Below are positions 35,201 to 45,130 of a stretch of 64,000 nt of DNA, piece after piece. The notes under the pieces were generated by a model that saw only the letters and a program-made list of their open reading frames with translations, searched no databases and was not told the origin of the DNA. The DNA is taken from positions 49,209,053 through 49,273,052 of the forward strand of contig CM060732.1 of assembly GCA_030704615.1 (NCBI GenBank). The letters run 5' to 3'. Position 1 is the first letter of the stretch; each line of letters opens with the position of its first letter. The DNA comes from Takakia lepidozioides (Eukaryota; Streptophyta; Takakiopsida; Takakiales; Takakiaceae). Made by a program: the position numbers and the translations under genes.

Positions 35201-38200
35201 CCTTCTTACAAGAAATGAGACAACAGAGTGACCACAAGCGAGATTTGGATGTACCCGGGCTTCAGTGAGCTTTGAGATGTGAGTGTATTCGAGGGAATCT
35301 TTCACCCCAACTTGCTGCCAATGTCCCCATAATAATCAGCTTTCTAGAACCTTTCTCAACAAATTAAACACAAAAGCTGATTATTCAGGACTCAATATGT
35401 ATGAAGGCTATGAAGCCACAATCAAACACTATGGAGTGTTACACAAATCACAACCACTGTCAAAATGTGGTCACGAAGTCCATAGACTACTTACAGCAAC
35501 AGATAAGGAAAGAGAGAGAGCAACAGCTCCTCGCAGGCCAGCCCATATCAGCATAGCAGCCTCTTTCCATGTGAGGCCATAGCCAAAGAACCGCAAACCT
35601 TGATAGAGAACTCCCACCACCACAGCCCTGGAAAGCTGTACAAACACATAGAGCAATACCAAAAATGCCCAGTCCCGTCCTGCAAAATATTCCATATCCA
35701 AGGCTTATTAAAGCATCACTAATCCAGAAATAACACTACCAAGCCAGTGCCCACCACTACCTTCTGCAGGGGCTTGCTTGGATGACAGGTAGGACCAAGA
35801 GGAAGGGAAAAAAGTCAGCGGGGAAGAAGAAGTGAAATGATACTTTATAACGTCCACGGAAAGCTCAAAGAACTTATGGAACAAGAGAGAGGAGCCCAAA
35901 AAACAACAATTGCTCAAGGGTCTGTCTAAGAGTCAACCCCTCATGCAGATATGCAGCTAAGCATTTCTAATTCTCGTAATGGAAGATGTCTGTGAGAGAT
36001 TTGGTATCTCGGAACAGACAATAGAATCTCATAGAATAAAGACAATTATTTCCGCAGAGAAATGAAATGAAATGAAATGGTGCTTTATAACGTCCGCGGA
36101 AAGCTCGTAGAGCTTATGGGACAAAATGGAAGAAAACATGAGAGAGGAACAAATCCAGAAACCACAATTAATGTTCTAGCGATTGTCTAAGGGTGAAGGC
36201 CTCTTGTAGGTAGGCTGCCACGCATTTTTGATCCTCATAGTGAAAGACATCAGTGAGAGTTTGGGTTCCACTGAATAAACAGTGAAATCTCCCACGAAGA
36301 GAAAAAGGAAGGAAATGAAATGAAATGAAATGCTTTATAAGAAGGAAGGAGGAAGGAAGGAAGAAGGGGAAGGGAGATTGAGCAAAGAGGAAAATGAATG
36401 AGGGCAGTGATACCTAGACAAACCGAAGACCATATATCAACTTGAGAGCCGGTAAACTCTGAAAAGAAAACCAAGATTGACCCCATATGGTCCGCGAAGA
36501 TAGGATCCCTACTGCGGAAAGAGGAGAGGGGGGTTGAACTCATGCCCTCGATTACTTCAATATTTTGGTTGACTTGGTTATAACGGGGAAAACTATGCTG
36601 GCACCCATCTCTGAAATGGTGGCCATGAGGTTTGACCTTTGTAGCCAGCCTTGCCAGGATTCCTGAGTGACACGGTTTCATTTGGGAACACGGTTGTGTG
36701 TTTCTTAGAATTAGAATCAAGTAAGGAGTCCAGCCTGCGTTCTCCCTAAAAAGTGGGGCAAGAGGGTACCTTGAATTTTATCATGACTTCTCAGGATGCT
36801 CTCTGCAATGACCACCCCACTGCACAAAACAAAGAGCTCTGTTCAGACTCACACCCACCTACGGTTAATGGGAGGATAAATCAAACAGCTCGCGACTATA
36901 TAAAGGCACACGCTCCGTATGCACAAATACTGCATTACGGAGCTGCACTACCATTGTTACAATTAGAAAGTGGTTCCAAACCTGAGAATAAATATGAGGG
37001 TGTTTGCAATGTACGAAATCATTTCCCTGTTCCAAAACATCCACACCCCACATGAATACAAGTTAGAGGCAAATTTGAAAGAGAATTATAATTTGATACA
37101 ATCATGATGGCCCCAGCGAGGAGGGACTTGACACTACCCTACAACAAAGAAAGCTTAACGAGTGAACTCAACCATCACTTGACAGAAGGGAAGAAGTAAT
37201 CTGGAGCCGGAATATTACCAGAAATGATGCATACTTTCTTGACTCTCACCAGTGAAAGCAGTCCTTGCAAATGCCGCAAAGAATCTGCACATGTATTTTT
37301 AGCAATCTAATTTGTGAGCTAGACTATCAGCAGTGGCCAAGGCCTGAGCAAATCACAAGACCCTGCACCTTCACCAGTTCCAATTCATCAACCACCGTAA
37401 AGCACAATCAATACTCTCAAACATTCAAATGACTTGTTATTGACAATATCACAGCAAGAGAGAAATCCAAGCACAAACTGCTCCGATGTGATATAAAACT
37501 TTGGGAAAAGTGGGTGGTGGTAGAATTTGTAACAGCTCGTTCAGTGCAGAGAAAACTACAGCACAGAAGTATTACATGCCCACTGTCATAACTGTCAGCA
37601 CCCCAGAAACCTCAGCTTCGTCTTCAGCCTGCACAGTCATCCAAGATATGGGGCCACAGATCAGTCCAAGAAAATCACTTTACAAGGGAACAACCTGCAT
37701 AACGGCTGTGATCACGTTGATTTTGAGCCTTAGATGGTTGTAACGAAGCTTTTGTACATATAAAACTCCCCTGGCCATTGCCCCAGGGAATCTCCAGAAC
37801 CCATTTTGTGCAGAATTTCTGTCACAGTTCTAAAACTTGCACTGACTGTACCAAAAGATTGCTGTTTCCATAATTATCTATTATGTGCGCCATGTCCAGT
37901 ACTTGGAATAGCGAACAGAATTCTCACTCAAACTTCAGTAAAAGCCTTTAAGCTCAACAAGAAGCCATTACTGATGTAATCTACGACATCTCTGCTGAAT
38001 CACAATCTGTACAAGCTAAGGTACAGAAGTGCGTACATACCACAAAAAAGGCCATGTAGCTGGCTGTCAAGGTGAGTGTGATCTCAATGATTGTGTCATT
38101 AAATACCAGCCCCAACCAAAACACACAGATGATTCCAAAGAACAAACCCAATCCCACTCTGCAAACGATACAAATAACCAAAATTAGATTGGATGGATAC

Positions 38201-41200
38201 TCCTCATGGATCACTGACCAGACACAATGACAAAACTTTGCACCTTGTAATGATCTCTTCCGTATGCATGCTCACTTCTATCTCTGCACCAGTCAGCAGG
38301 TGCTTTCACATCCTTCACCCATGCAGACAATAAATAAAAGTGAATCAGGTGCGATTGGGCATAGAACACATACGCCCCCAAAGCAACACGGCACAGAAAC
38401 TGTATGACTTGTGCACCATTGAAATTCTGGCCGAGCACCATATTCAGGAATAGACGAAAAACCACAATTGCAGTTCTGCACAATGCAGACCCCAAACCAC
38501 AAGTCAATATACACAGCAGATTTGCTGCACTAGAAGAAACATTAAAATGTGGATTTTGTACTTCCCAAGCATTTTAATGGTCATATTCTACCAAGATGTG
38601 GCTGATTGTGCATCCTGCCTTCTATTTTTTCAATGGAAGTGGTATTTGTCATCTGTCCTCTAAGGGAATGCCAATCTTTCTTCCAGCATTGCTTTATAGG
38701 CCACAATGACACCTGACCATCACACAACAACTTCATGCAGAGAAAGCCCATGGTTAAGAACATTGAAACTACATGCACACACAAAATCCATGGTACTTAA
38801 GAGGATATGTCACACACCCATCATTCATCAATGACTCCCCCTCAATAAGAGTGCTCAGTTTCTTGCTGGCGCCCAGCTCTTTCAACAATGCCACCACCGC
38901 CACAGGATCTGTGGCGCTGAGAAGGCCCCCAAGTAGTAGCGATGTGCTCCAATTCCATCCATATGGGAATACAATCTGAGCACCAGCCAAAAATGCCCAA
39001 CACAGAAAGTTGCTCAGAAACCATGAAAAACAGCCACATTACAAAAAAAACATACATTGGGACAGGAAGACCCCCAGACAGTGAGTAAGAATCATAACAG
39101 AATTTCAGCACCAAATGTGACCAAAACAAAATTTCTACAAGAGAGATAGCTGATTGGAAGTGGTGGACGTGACAAAGAAAGAAACAAATGAAAGGACACG
39201 AAATGGTACGTTATAACGTCCGCAGAAAGCTCAAAGAAACAAAGAAACTTTCCAACAAAGGAGCCCATGAGAGAGAGAGCTCCTCAGTATCTCCTGCACA
39301 GTAGAGTTACTAAGTTTTTCAGTCCTCTGTCTTGTCTGAGTATCATACTGCACATTATTGTGCATTACAAATTATTTTATTCCAATATATTTATTTGGCC
39401 ACACTTTTTCTTTCATAGACAGTCTTCTTCAGAATGAACTCATGGGACCAGCAGAAGGAGGTGAGGATCTGCCTTTCACCCTGTAAAAACATCGGTTTAA
39501 TGGCCGGCAATACAGCAATAGCCAAACTCACATGATTAACGGTGCCAAGAAAAAATGTTGATATCACTACACCGGGTCCAGCAAGCAGCACCATCTGCAT
39601 GAGGCATCTCTGTAGCATACCCAACCACAATACAGGAGAGCAGTTTGATGCTGTAGCCATCCCAAGAATGCACATACATCAACAAAGCCTGTATAGGACT
39701 CACCCAAACAGGAACTTTGCTGGAGTGGGTGAGAGGTACAGATTACATTTCAGACAAAAGCCAAAGGTCAAGCCTTGGGGTTGAACACGACATTGTCATG
39801 TTACACTGATTACTTAATAATTACAGGATGACAAAAGAGATGGAACACCTTCCCAAACCTAAACATTGATAGCTGACAATGCAAGACTTTCTGGAACCAG
39901 AGAACAGTTCTAGCAGAATTATGTTTTCTAATGGATCTGCTCCTAATTACTCATTTACTACAGCATGCCACAAAGAGATGGAGCACTTTTCCAAATATCA
40001 AGATGTTAGATATGGGTCCCTTGTCAGTGCTGACGAGAACCTCTGCGGAGATGGGATACAGGTGACCTCCCCTTGTTTTCCCAGGGAAAAGAAGAAGAAA
40101 TTTTTGAAGGGAGAGTTCCAGGGTATTTCCCATCTCTCAGAAACAAGAAAACAGAAAGGACAATGCTTTGTACCTTTATCTGGTGGACCTCCATAGCAAA
40201 GGAGCTCTCAAAGAGAAGAGCTGGCAAGAATATGAAAAGAATAAGATTTGGGTTTATTTTGGCCCCTGAAACATTGCACGCACAAGTTTTGTCACCACCA
40301 CACAACTTTCTAGACCTTCCAAAACTCCCAATCACAATTAAATACAAATTTCAAATTCAGGATAGACGATGTGACCAACAAGACTGCTACAGGATTGTTG
40401 CCCTCATCTAATGATCCAAGCTTCTGTAGCATAGACCTCTATTAATGAAAAAGTGTTGAGAAATACTAGCACCCTGTATTTTCCATCAAAATTGCAAGCT
40501 TTTCACACCCTGACCAAAAGGCTCCTTCTGCCTGAAGTATGTTCATGGTGCCTGATCGTCATCACAAATGCTATGAGAGGGGGAATAAAGAGAGAGATGT
40601 GCGTAACAGGCTTCGCAATCGCCACCTACAACGAGACATGGACACAAAGACAGAGAGGGGACCCGAAGGGAAGCTTACACATGTGAATGCTAACACCCAG
40701 CAAACCCAGGCCATGCTTGGTTCCATACTCTGCAAAAGGAGGCCACCACCAGTCCAGCTCATGCAATCAGACCACACATTCCCTTAAACTTAGAGGAAGC
40801 AAGCACGGAAATTAATGTGACCAACCTGTCTGCTCCAAGAAGCATATGTCAAGAGCAAGCCTGGGTGCCAAGACCATTTGGACACAAATTGGGGCCAAAT
40901 TTGCAACTGCATCCTCTTTTATATCTCAACACTTTCTCTCAACACTTTCATTTTGTACCATAAGCTGTATGAGCTTTCTGCGGATGTGATAAAGCACCAT
41001 TTCATTTCTCTCAATTTTTTAAAATCCGTATCATGATTATAGATGAATTTGTAATGTATATATGCATTGGGACATCTGCAAACAGTGATAAGATGCACCG
41101 ATTAAATGATCCTTCATAAACAGCGGCATCTATCATCCCCTTACTTCTCCCTGTCTACGTTGATGGACAACCCAGTAGATGGAGTATCAGGACCAGTACC

Positions 41201-41434
41201 CAAGGCGCCCAGGCCAACGCCCAGCAGCAGGAGAGCGACCGTGTATGGCACCCTGGTGTTCTTGAAAAGCTGGCGTGAAACGACCCCCAAAAACAGCGAC
41301 ACTCCCACAAACAGGATGGCCACCTCTGGCCCCGTCCCTCCTTCTGTGCTTGGAGACACGGGGCCCTCCGCACTCTGAGATGGCACTGGTTCGGCCACCG
41401 CCATGCCTGCAACCAGCGCTTCCATGTCTACCAC
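26224..41434 (-). CDS. SOS1: SOS1-type plasma-membrane Na+/H+ antiporter
   Basis: Exons by GT/AG sites, phase and SOS1 alignment: 41434-41194, 40265-40174, 39609-39532, 38975-38818, 38475-38374, 38158-38041, 37628-37576, 37284-37219, 37026-36982, 36819-36770, 35679-35495, 34702-34595, 33599-33347, 31972-31875, 31620-31404, 30620-30523, 30433-30302, 30153-29935, 29338-29132, 29016-28764, 28202-27880, 26574-26224. All phases agree, giving about 1148 residues (Arabidopsis SOS1 has 1146). SOS1 expels Na+ in exchange for H+ under control of the SOS2/SOS3 kinase module. Exons 1-12 encode the membrane exchanger (TRVPYTVALL, FLPALLFESSF, SATDPVAVVALLKELG with the TDP motif, EGESLMNDG, YIANTLIFIL, LRGAVALSLSLS, FFTGG). 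Later exons give the cytosolic tail, a cyclic-nucleotide-binding-like fold (KLRGSILYKE to FFID), the REHDGLLRWP and AMELSLFG blocks, and the terminal acidic EEHIVEIDSPS motif matching the SOS2-phosphorylated region. Two small loops (exon 1/2 and exon 11/12 joins) may have missed mini-exons. Introns carry many LINE pieces but no coding lesion was seen. Confidence 0.92.
26620..27705 (-). mobile_element. LINE 3' half in last SOS1 intron
   Basis: The minus strand encodes a LINE C-terminal region: SYGCEFWAPG, QSSFLQAMLGARGTTPSHILGAEFACVPL, LLRALRRFRVGTHNLRIETGRW. A 3' UTR follows containing CCATTTTGTCCCATAAGC and TTATAAAGCACC, and a tail of repeated CATTT pentamers at about 26685-26710. A second tag with the same tail lies at about 26622-26660. 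It inserted in the same orientation as SOS1, inside the intron between 27879 and 26575. It is 5'-truncated and frameshifted. Confidence 0.8.
31085..31265 (-). mobile_element. LINE 3'-end fragment in SOS1 intron
   Basis: Matches the 3' end of the LINE relic at about 17090-17240: TGTACTCAT, CCATAGCCT..CAGCCATTGA.CCCG, AGGGGCT.AC, TACC.T.ATA. No intact frame. Confidence 0.6.
32280..32563 (+). mobile_element. LINE fragment with (CATTT)n tail in SOS1 intron
   Basis: The start encodes SHILGAEFACVP as in the 27.5 kb copy, then jumps to the 3' UTR (TTTTGTCCCATAAGCTC, TTATAACGCACC) and ends with CATTTCATTTCATTTC. Orientation is opposite to SOS1. Confidence 0.75.
33720..33970 (-). mobile_element. Two LINE 3' tails in SOS1 intron
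   Basis: GAAATGAAATG-type pentamer tails start at 33722 and 33841. The second continues into GCGGAAAGCTCAAAGAGC, TTATGGGACAAAATGG and the AGAGAGGAAACAAAACCAG block typical of this LINE 3' UTR. Confidence 0.7.
34140..34430 (+). mobile_element. LINE C-terminal fragment in SOS1 intron
   Basis: The plus strand encodes TQQIDACMKGFLEVIWKAR, closely matching TQQIDACVKGFVEDIWKTR in the 17.1 kb relic, then the same 3' end region. The nearest SOS1 exon is 34702-34595. Confidence 0.75.
35830..36350 (-). mobile_element. Cluster of LINE 3' ends in SOS1 intron
   Basis: Three pentamer-tail tags at about 35832, 36058 and 36313. The first two are followed by the conserved TCCGCGGAAAGCTC-like tag and the GTCTAAG.GT.AA..CCTC block also found at 26.82 kb. 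They are separate tail-first insertions of the same family. Confidence 0.7.
39190..39250 (-). mobile_element. LINE 3'-tail tag
   Basis: GAAATGGTACGTTATAACGTCCGCAGAAAGCTC-type tag read on the plus strand, the reverse complement of the LINE 3' end. It lies between SOS1 exons 3 and 4. Confidence 0.55.
40905..41010 (+). mobile_element. LINE 3'-tail tag in SOS1 intron 1
   Basis: CATTTTGTACCATAAGCTG, then TTTCTGCGGATGTGATAAA, then GCACCATTTCATTTC: a diverged plus-strand LINE 3' end. Confidence 0.6.
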
Positions 41435-42314
41435 CCTCCTTCCGTCTCGCCCAGTTTGAGTTGAGAGCGGACTGCCTCAATCAAATTCGAAGTATCCTTT
41501 GCATCAAGAAGTCACGTATAATTCGTCAGCAATTCTCGTAGCACCAATCACTCTCCCAATTCTGCTGAACAATGTCAGTCCATCTCCTCCTAGCTTGCAC
41601 AACGAGGTTACTCAATTGCCTAGCCTAAACCCAATTCCCAACCTCTCACACTCCAAGCTCGAAATAAAAAAATTCTCCCAGATTCTCAGATAGCGGCAAA
41701 TGGAAATGCAAATCCAGAGAAACATCGACAAAGAGAGCCACAGCGCCCACGTGTAGTGAGTGCCAAGTGCCAGTGTGTTACACCTCACTCCCCTCTCTTT
41801 GTAGCAACCATCTGCAACAACCGTGGCGGGCGGCTTTCCCCCCAATCCCGAGCACATCAGTCATCGCAGGGCCCACCAATTCAGCCCTTCGTCTTCGCAA
41901 AGCCAGTGGTCCCGGCGCTGAGCGAGACTGGAACTTGGCGGCACGGTTCTCCATAACGACTTTTCCTGCGGTTCTCATTCCCCCCTGTGATATTCCAGCT
42001 TCATGAAAGGTTCTCAAAAACATTTTTGAGATTGCTGGTATGGGGATGAGGATGGTTAGCATTTGAAGCTGGGACTTCATACTTCTTGTTCATGACTTGT
42101 CAGATGTTTGATGGTTGAGCTGGCTTTGGTAACTTATGGTGCCTATTCTTCAGTCGTTTGCTCAACTGAAACTTGTCCGGTATGTGATATGAACCTGCAA
42201 AATATATGAACCGGTGGATTTTAACTTATGATTAGGTTACACTATAACTTGTCTTCATGATGTTTGATTTGCTTTTAGAAGGATTGGATTGCGGAGGGCT
42301 TGATATGTATGTAT
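41435..42314 (-). promoter_or_regulatory. SOS1 upstream region
   Basis: No convincing gene. Short frames on both strands at 41600-42080 show no motif. By position this holds the SOS1 promoter and 5' UTR. No specific element is asserted. Confidence 0.35.
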
Positions 42315-43259
42315 TTAACCCTAACATCGAGCCGACACGAATCGGGTCGGCCGTCTTTATTATCCCTGGAATATCTCCCAGGGATGAAGTCAGATGAAAC
42401 TGGCGTCTGAACAAAAAGCGCGGCGGCCAGCGAGCTGTACACCCTCGACTTTACGGCGGCCAAAATGGAGATTTGGAGCGAAGTCGGCAATTTTTGCAAA
42501 GTGCCCCTAAAGGACGTTGCAGGGCATATGGGCAAGTAGGCCCTTTTCACGGCGGGTCTGCGGGCTATCTCCGTGTTCAACGGAGGGTGCACTCATTTTC
42601 ACTTCCATGGAAGCCTTTCACATTGCGGGGTTTTCGTGCCGTGGCCCGGAAACTGGCCGGAAAAGGCACGCCGGTCCGGCAAATGATTGCCTGAGATAGA
42701 GGCCACCGGAAATTTCACCTAAATGAATATCTGGTTTTTTCCTTTTCCTGTGAAATTTGGCAGGCTTGTGTGCATTGTTGCCCTGCACCTTTCAACAGCT
42801 GGAATTTTCATTCCTTTGTGGAATTTCCCTTCTTCGGGATGATTTCACTTTCTAGAGAAATTTACCCCCCTATTTTCACATACAAACCGACCCCCTCCAA
42901 AATTTGTTCTTTGGATCTGAAATTTTGTGTGTGTCCTGCATGTGCCCCCACATTCAAAATGTGGAGGGCATTTCCACAGGAAAAATCCAAAACATTGGGC
43001 AAATCCTTAGTCAAAGAAGATTTTTCAAGTTGAAATGTGATGGACTTGAAAAAACCACAATACAAAATTATTATAATATACCAATTGGAATGGTAAAAAA
43101 CTATGCAATTTGCAAGTAGGAACATGTAGTAGGTAAGATGAAAGTTGTAAGGTTCATTTCCCCGGATGTTTGGGGCCAGGGAGATATGCCCTCATCCATG
43201 AAGCTATATACGTTTTTGGGGGTGGCCCACCAAAAAACAGCTTGTCGTTTAAGGGTTAA
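42315..43259. mobile_element. TTAACCC-ended element, 945 bp
   Basis: Left end TTAACCCTAACATCGAG; right end on the minus strand TTAACCCTTAAACGACAAG. The GC-rich left half is homologous to 3516-3960 (CGAATCGGGTCG, GTGGCCCGGAAAC, GGAAATTTCACC) and the right half is AT-rich. There is no transposase frame. A plus frame at 43138-43572 crosses the right end and is unrecognised. Confidence 0.5.
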
Positions 43260-43732
43260 GACATTGACAAAGTTGGAGAAGAAATTTATCTTAGAAAAAC
43301 TGCTAGACAAAAGGAATCATTTCAAATCCCGAGACTACGGTTCGAAAATATCATCAATATTGTTTTATCCTTTCAATTTGTCCATTGTTTTTAATGGGAT
43401 GGATGTCTTTTTGTTAGAACAAGGAAAAGATCATGGACATACAACAGAGGGGAATATTTTCAGAATGATCAAGCTATGCTTGGCTTTGTTTCTCCATATT
43501 TTTAATCTTGAGCGTGGTCCATGTGATCCTAGTGATTATCATCTATTTTGTCTGAATCTGTCTGAAAAATAGCAAACCAATCACAATGTTACAGTAGAAC
43601 AACAAGAAAGCGCCACCTAACATAGTTAAAAATAGATCTAGTCTGAAATGAAGTAATAATAAATATTCTAAATAAAATTTATTGTCCTATATGACTTCAA
43701 AGCATAAAACATTGCGACATGGCCACCTAAGT
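43260..43732. other. No gene recognised
   Basis: AT-rich with one open plus frame (to 43572) that shows no known motif. Confidence 0.35.
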
Positions 43733-43910
43733 TAAAGCATCCCCACCCTTCTCACTAAAATGGCCCCTCTATGGCTATTTTGAAGGGGTTGGTTCACGAC
43801 TCTCGAAATGTGTGTGAAGGGGGCGGTTGTTCGTAGCCACACCATTGTTCCTCATTATGCCCCTATATCATATGTTCCCGCCTTGCTGGAGTTCCCAATG
43901 ACGTTCTCAT
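43733..43910. mobile_element. MITE, copy C (left half)
   Basis: AGCATCCCCACCCTTCTCAC onward is collinear with 19560-19725 (AAATGGCCCCTC, GAAGGGGTTGGTTCA, CGTAGCCACACC). Preceded by TTA. The right half is missing. Confidence 0.65.
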
Positions 43911-43959
43911 ATGCTCCTCGAGTTCAAGCCTCTTGTTTGTAAGATGTGGAAGGATTTGG

Positions 43960-44420
43960 TAGACAATCCAATTGCTAAGAATAACTTTGGCCAACGCTTG
44001 TGGGAGTGCAGCAGCCCTAGAAACGAGTGTAATGGTCCATGGTGACATCGTCAAAGTTAAAATTGTAAGGTATGTCATTCTCAACCCTGCCCTAGTGGCC
44101 AACAATGCGTGTGTAGGCTTGGCAACCCTGAAAATAGGCAAAGCGGTCCACGGTAACATGTTCAAAGCTGAAATTGTACTATTTGTTGACCATTCTAAAC
44201 ATTGTCTTAGGGCCAGCAATGTGTGTGCGAGCCTGGCAGCCCTAGAAATAGGCAAAGTGCTCCATGGTGACATCGTCAAAGCTGGATTTGTACTAGATGA
44301 CATTTTGAACACTGCCTTGGTGGACAGCCAATGCTTGTGAGAGTGCGGCAGCCCTGTAAACGAGCGCAGAGGTCCATGGTGACATTGTTAAAGTTGGAAT
44401 TATACCAAATGGGAAGTTGC
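43960..44420 (+). pseudogene. Tandemly amplified PPR motif fragment
   Basis: The frame 43972-44340 contains three successive copies of a unit resembling the PPR motif of PLS-class proteins (CxSLAALEIGKxxHGDIVKAGF), at GSAAALE..VHGDIVKVKIV, VGLATLKIGKAVHGNMFKAEIV and ASLAALEIGKVLHGDIVKAGFV. A fourth copy in nucleotide sequence (GCAGCCCTG..CATGGTGACATTG) lies after the stop. The period is about 117-123 bp (39-41 codons). In normal PLS proteins this motif recurs only about every 100 residues, so this is a secondary amplification of one piece. There is no start, organellar targeting signal or flanking P/L motifs, so it is a non-functional relic. Confidence 0.6.
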
Positions 44421-44625
44421 TAGATTTGCAGTTGTTGTTGGGTATATATTGTTCGATGCCCCTTCTTGAGCTCGCTCACTTGGTAATCAAGCTTGCACAG
44501 AGCCAAGATATATATGTTTGTGACTTTGTGGGGCGATCTACCTTTGCCACACCAAGTTGCATGAGTTTTATTTGTCCTCATAAAAGAAATTTCAAGATCA
44601 GACTTTAAGGACATACCGTAGCCTT

Positions 44626-45130
44626 GTGGCAAGCCGTTATGAGGCTTTGCCAATCATTTTTCAGTGGTGTGATGTTGCAAATGCCAATGCTTGTGCTATT
44701 GTATTCAATGGCAGATTTGCCTTGATACATTGGACGAACCCTTTGATCAGCATGCTTGAGCCTGTAACACATGAGACCTTCACTAGAGTCAGACTGTCAG
44801 TTGAGCGTCAGTGTTTAGAGGTAGCCGAGAAATTGTCTATGGAGTTGGATCGGCGTTTCCCTAATCAGGAAGTGATGAATGCTTTGGGGGTTGTGTATCC
44901 AAGGTATTGGGTTGATGAGGATGATGAAAGGCCTTTTTGCATGTCATTTGGAAGTGATCAAGTCATTCTATTGTGTGGATAAAAAGCTTGGGAATATGAT
45001 GGTTCCAGCTCCACTTAACATCATGAAGCTTGATTTGATTCAACTTCTGGGCTCAGTCGAAGATGAACGGATCTTCAACATAGTGACGTTCGAAGGACAA
45101 GGTCCAGAACCGCTTGACAGATCACCTTGA
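44626..45130 (+). pseudogene. Frameshifted transposase-like fragment (hAT/zf-BED kind?)
   Basis: One frame gives VAEKLSMELDRRFPNQEVMNALGVVYPRYW and the next gives ACHLEVIKSFYCVDKKLG..APLNIMKLDLIQL. The reading shifts at the T run near 44936. The RFP..EVMNALGVVYPRYW pattern resembles central parts of hAT-derived zinc-finger/DUF proteins, but I cannot name the family with confidence. No termini were seen. Confidence 0.35.

Noticed and set aside
37571-37578. Apparent stop codon in SOS1 after TVMTVG
   Set aside because: The TAA belongs to a GTAATA splice donor. The next exon (37284-37219) continues in phase with FFAAFARTAF.
41612-41857. Minus ORF upstream of SOS1 as an extra N-terminal exon
   Set aside because: The SOS1 ATG at 41434 already matches the family start, and the frame has no family similarity.
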